DNA from: Alphaproteobacteria bacterium
Lineage (GTDB): Bacteria > Pseudomonadota > Alphaproteobacteria > Micavibrionales > Micavibrionaceae
Length of the DNA: 8,327 bases
Assembly (NCBI GenBank): GCA_021776015.1
Contig: JAJFGT010000221.1
Coordinates: forward strand, 1-8,327
Reading direction: 5' to 3'
The notes under the pieces are model-generated. The model was not told where the DNA came from and did not search any database. It worked only from the letters and a program-made list of their open reading frames with translations. The translations under genes were made by a program, and so were the position numbers. Positions 5,835 to 8,327 of this stretch are shown here, one piece after another; positions within the stretch are counted from its first letter, which is position 1; the number at the start of each line of letters is the position of its first letter.

Positions 5835-7910
5835 TTACAAACTCACAGCCTTTGAAACAGCTTCTATACTACTAACACCCTCAAGCACCTTAAGACGCCC
5901 GTCATCAGCCATTCCTTTAAAACCATTCTCTCTTGCTTTATTTTTTAATTCAGCCTTCGAGCCGCCCGCTGCCACAATATCATCTAAGTCTTCATCAAAC
6001 ATTAAGATCTCAACGACAGCCACACGCCCCTTATAACCCTGACCAGCGCAAGCCGCGCAACCATCTTCACTAGCTCTAAATATTTTAATATCTTCGCTTG
6101 GCTCCACATGCAACAAGAGACACTCTTCGGCACTTGGAGTATACTCAACCTTACACTCCGGACATAACCTACGTGCCAATCTTTGTGCAAAAATTGAAAT
6201 AATAGCTCCCGAAATCATTCCTGGCTTCAACCCCAAATCAAGCATCCTTGGAATAGAACCAAAAGAATCATTCGTATGGAGTGTCGTATAAACTTGGTGC
6301 CCTGTCATTGCTGCTTTCAATGCCATTTCTGCTGTCGTTTTATCACGAATCTCTCCAATAAATATAATATCAGGGTCTTGTCGCAAAAGAGCTTTAATCC
6401 CGTCCCCGAAATCCAACACACCTTCACGTACATTCGTTTGCCGGATCATAGGAAGAGAATATTCCACAGGATCTTCAAGGGTTTGAATATTGACGGCCAC
6501 ATCATTGATAGAATTTAACATTGAATACAAAGAGGTACTTTTACCACTCCCCGTTGGCCCTGTTACAATAATAATTCCCTCTGGTTTTTTCTGAGATATT
6601 TGAATTTTCTCTAAATTCTCAGGACTGAACCCAAGCCCCCCTAAAGGCATAATACTTGCTGCCTTATCCAAGACACGCAATACAATATTTTCTCCATGCA
6701 CAGTCGGTAAAGAGGAAACTCGAAAGTCCGCTGTTCGCCCTCTAACATTTAAGCTAAAACGACCATCTTGAGGTGTTAATTTATCAGCAATATTCATCTT
6801 AGACATAATCTTTATACGCTGAGAAATTCCATTCCAATGCTTTTTATGAATAATTTGAGCTGTAAACAGCACACCATCCAAACGGTATCGCAAGCGAATA
6901 AAATTATTTTCTGGTTCAAAGTGTAAATCAGAGATACCTGTTTTAACCGCTTCAAAAAGAAGGGCATTAACCAAGCGAACAATTGGATGCGTATAAACTT
7001 CATTTGCAGATAATTTTGAGAGATCAGAATCTTCTACTCGCTCTAATTCCTTAAGAATATCATCAATATTACTAGCGTAACCATAAGCAGCATCAATGGC
7101 TTCCGTTACAATTGTCGATGTTGCAATCAGTGGCTTAATCGAGACGCCACGAGGAATCTTCCGTCTCAATGTATCTAAATTAATAACATCATAAGGATCG
7201 ACAAGAGCAACAGAAAGCTCCTCTCCTGATAAAGAAATAGGCAACATCTTTAACTTTAAAGCATCAGCCTTAGAAAGGAGTTCGAGAGCATCACCATCAA
7301 AAATTGTTTTCTTGGGATCAAAAACATCAAATCCTGCAGTTTTAGCCAAAACAATTGTAAGGGTCTCTTCATCAATAAAATCTAAATCGACAAGGGCTTC
7401 TCCCAATAATTTTCCAGAGATTTCTTGCTCCTGTAGAGCGACATTTAATTGATCTGATGTAATAATACCCATCTCAATCAGAACATCACCCATACGAATC
7501 TTTTCACTGGATCCCCTAGCTCTGCTTTTTCTCTCTTGGAGCTCTTTGTTCTGGACAGCAAGATCTCTTGAAGCCGACTCTTTTAAAGATTCTTCAGAAG
7601 AATCAACAGCTTCTTCTATAAAGTTATACTCATGACCTCCTTCACTCACGTTAAATTCATCAGAGTGCTGGGGAGCATCATTTTCGACAATAACACCGTC
7701 TTCCAAAGGCGTGGGTATGACAGGAACCTTTAAACTAGGCTCTGAAGGAGTTGGTACAGATGGTTCTTCGGGAGACTCAGAAGGCGCAACATTTTCCTTT
7801 ACATCCTCTAAGGTCATATCCACAAAATTAAACCCATCTCCCCCGACTGTTTTTTCTTCAGAGGGAGCATCAACTTCATGAGAGGGGCTCTTCTTTTTTA
7901 AATCACTCAC
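5835..7910 (-). CDS. gspE: GspE/PilB/MshE-family assembly ATPase with MshEN domain
   Basis: A 691-residue hexameric-type motor ATPase for pilus or pseudopilus extension. Residues 1-135 are an acidic, Pro/Ser/Glu-rich, probably disordered extension not usual in the family. The MshEN (T2SSE_N) domain follows at about 137-275, with two c-di-GMP-type motifs beginning at R139 and near K167. The ATPase core shows SDLHFEP (327-333), Walker A GPTGSGKS (451-458), the Asp box TLEDPVEY (477-484), Walker B DPDIIFIGEIRD (512-523, catalytic E520) and the His box TGHQVYTTLHTND (536-548). The zinc-binding tetracysteine (C583, C586, C618, C621) is intact and is typical of extension ATPases rather than PilT. 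The start is GTG with AAAGG 9 bases upstream; the next in-frame Met is residue 32, which has no better site. The gene leads the cluster, next to gspF. The symbol is at family level; pilB or mshE are equally possible names. Confidence 0.97.
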   Translation of the reverse strand: MSDLKKKSPSHEVDAPSEEKTVGGDGFNFVDMTLEDVKENVAPSESPEEPSVPTPSEPSLKVPVIPTPLEDGVIVENDAPQHSDEFNVSEGGHEYNFIEEAVDSSEESLKESASRDLAVQNKELQERKSRARGSSEKIRMGDVLIEMGIITSDQLNVALQEQEISGKLLGEALVDLDFIDEETLTIVLAKTAGFDVFDPKKTIFDGDALELLSKADALKLKMLPISLSGEELSVALVDPYDVINLDTLRRKIPRGVSIKPLIATSTIVTEAIDAAYGYASNIDDILKELERVEDSDLSKLSANEVYTHPIVRLVNALLFEAVKTGISDLHFEPENNFIRLRYRLDGVLFTAQIIHKKHWNGISQRIKIMSKMNIADKLTPQDGRFSLNVRGRTADFRVSSLPTVHGENIVLRVLDKAASIMPLGGLGFSPENLEKIQISQKKPEGIIIVTGPTGSGKSTSLYSMLNSINDVAVNIQTLEDPVEYSLPMIRQTNVREGVLDFGDGIKALLRQDPDIIFIGEIRDKTTAEMALKAAMTGHQVYTTLHTNDSFGSIPRMLDLGLKPGMISGAIISIFAQRLARRLCPECKVEYTPSAEECLLLHVEPSEDIKIFRASEDGCAACAGQGYKGRVAVVEILMFDEDLDDIVAAGGSKAELKNKARENGFKGMADDGRLKVLEGVSSIEAVSKAVSL

Positions 7911-7919
7911 AACTTGAAA

Positions 7920-7924
7920 CCTTT
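7920..7924 (-). promoter_or_regulatory. Shine-Dalgarno before the GTG start of the ATPase
   Basis: AAAGG, 9 bases before GTG 7910-7908. It supports a GTG start and therefore inclusion of the full acidic extension in the protein. Confidence 0.55.
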
Positions 7925-7958
7925 AAAAACACAAAAATACCGCATAAATACACGACAT

Positions 7959-7988
7959 AAAATACGACCTACAGACAATCTGATTCAA
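7959..7988 (-). promoter_or_regulatory. Candidate proximal promoter for the ATPase operon
   Basis: On the minus strand TTGAAT (7988-7983) and TATTTT (7964-7959) are spaced by 18 bases, each matching 4/6 of the consensus. The leader would be about 40 bases and would contain the AAAGG ribosome site. It competes with the distal candidate at 8129-8101. Confidence 0.3.
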
Positions 7989-8100
7989 TTTGGCCAGATT
8001 AGACCAAACAGGGCATAGCCTAAACCCTCTGTTAACGAACACCAGAGACTCTTAAACCAAAGGGTAACATTAAATTTTAAATAGCCCAATACATAACAGT

Positions 8101-8129
8101 AAAATAAATTCATAATGCCCTATTATCAA
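8101..8129 (-). promoter_or_regulatory. Candidate distal promoter for the ATPase operon
   Basis: On the minus strand TTGATA (8129-8124, 5/6) and TATTTT (8106-8101, 4/6) have the ideal 17-base spacing. If used, the leader would be about 185 bases and would include the alternative hairpins at 8008-8047. Confidence 0.3.
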
Positions 8130-8176
8130 GAGAACAAATAATACCCGAACAATAGTAATATTTTTTGTAACCTCTT

Positions 8177-8206
8177 TTCAAACACCTCCGAATGGGTAAT
8201 TATACT
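8177..8206 (+). promoter_or_regulatory. Candidate promoter for the plus-strand exported-protein gene
   Basis: TTCAAA (8177-8182, 4/6) and TATACT (8201-8206, 5/6) are 18 bases apart. Transcription would begin near 8213 and give a leader of about 35 bases that includes AAGGA. The position is well suited to the ATG at 8248. Confidence 0.45.
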
Positions 8207-8247
8207 CTTTTAATTTAAACTACTTTTTAAAGAAGGAAACATTATTT

Positions 8248-8327
8248 ATGACTATTTCAAAAAAAACACTTACGACATTAGTTGCTGGTGCATTCGTTGC
8301 AACAATGGCAACAACAGCACTATCAAC
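8248..8327 (+). CDS. Start of an exported protein (signal peptide only), 3' end outside the window
   Basis: Twenty-six codons are visible from ATG 8248 to the right edge. They begin MTISKKTLTTLVAGAF and continue VATMATTALS, a typical Sec signal peptide with a Lys-Lys n-region and an Ala/Thr/Val-rich core. AAGGA (8233-8237) lies 10 bases before the ATG. The mature protein is not in the window, so its function cannot be called. Small secreted DUF2282 (BufA-type) proteins often begin in a similar way, but many other exported proteins do too. The gene diverges from the pilus-type cluster and probably has its own promoter. Confidence 0.75.
   Translation, partial: MTISKKTLTTLVAGAFVATMATTALS

Larger units (their letters stand above)
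7911..8247. other. Divergent intergenic region between the ATPase and the exported-protein gene
   Basis: These 337 bases hold no convincing gene. They are AT-rich, with a less AT-rich central part at about 7990-8065. That part contains several short inverted repeats: TTTGG/CCAAA (7989-8008), an imperfect ACAGGG/CCCTCTGT pair (8008-8032) and CTCTG/CAGAG (8027-8047). The last two share bases and cannot form together. Candidate promoters face both ways and are listed separately. A 42-codon minus-strand reading frame (8113-7985) is open but has the composition of translated noncoding DNA. No terminator is needed or seen, as both flanking genes point outward. Confidence 0.6.

Noticed and set aside
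6002..6190. Minus-strand frame inside the ATPase gene, with similar cases at 6812-7003 and, on the plus strand, 6276-6518
   Set aside because: These are out-of-frame shadows of the conserved ATPase core.
7989..8008. TTTGG/CCAAA inverted repeat as an operator
   Set aside because: Five-base arms with a ten-base spacer are common in AT-rich DNA, and no second copy marks a regulator site.
8008..8065. Possible c-di-GMP-I (GEMM) riboswitch on the plus strand, suggested by ACAGGGCA, GCCTAAACC and GGGTAAC
   Set aside because: Only fragments of the consensus occur and they are in the wrong order and spacing. The conserved GGACGCAAAGCC-type core and the tetraloop/receptor are absent.
1..8327. tRNA or rRNA genes, CRISPR arrays, insertion sequences, attachment sites
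   Set aside because: I saw no cloverleaf, repeat-spacer pattern, transposase or flanking terminal repeats on either strand.

Overview
The window is AT-rich DNA from what looks like a Gram-negative bacterium. Six of the seven complete or substantial genes lie on the minus strand and read from about 7.9 kb down to the left edge. Five of them are recognisable or probable parts of a type IV pilus / type II secretion (type IV filament) machine. The taxon cannot be fixed from the sequence. The gene order and AT-richness would fit an alphaproteobacterium with a reduced or host-associated lifestyle, but that is only an impression.

Layout in transcription order. First comes a GspE/PilB/MshE-type assembly ATPase (7910-5835, GTG start) with a cyclic-di-GMP-type MshEN domain and a long acidic N-terminal extension. 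It is followed by a GspF/PilC inner-membrane platform protein (5800-4592). After a 121-base gap carrying a possible internal promoter come three tightly packed genes for an inner-membrane alignment complex: a GspL-like protein that combines PilM-like and PilN-like parts (4469-2826), a PilO/GspM-like protein (2823-2197) and a secreted PilP/GspB/MshK-like protein (2200-1583). Two start codons were re-chosen from Shine-Dalgarno evidence; one of them produces an ATGA stop/start overlap. An ABC-transporter ATPase follows (1550-825) with no permease beside it. Last is the start of an unrecognised, very acidic single-pass membrane protein (755 to the left edge, incomplete) that may have its own promoter.

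A 337-base intergenic region (7911-8247) separates this cluster from a divergent plus-strand gene whose first 26 codons encode a signal peptide before the window ends. Weak promoter candidates for both directions can be seen there.

Inferred working model: the ATPase drives extension of a pseudopilin filament on the GspF platform. The bitopic GspL-like, PilO-like and PilP-like proteins link the cytoplasmic motor to an outer-membrane secretin. The secretin, pilins, prepilin peptidase and any retraction ATPase are not in the window. The most notable points are the well-preserved c-di-GMP motif in the ATPase, its disordered extension with repeated aromatic-Asn motifs, the lone ABC ATPase where a secretin gene is often found, and the unknown acidic membrane protein.
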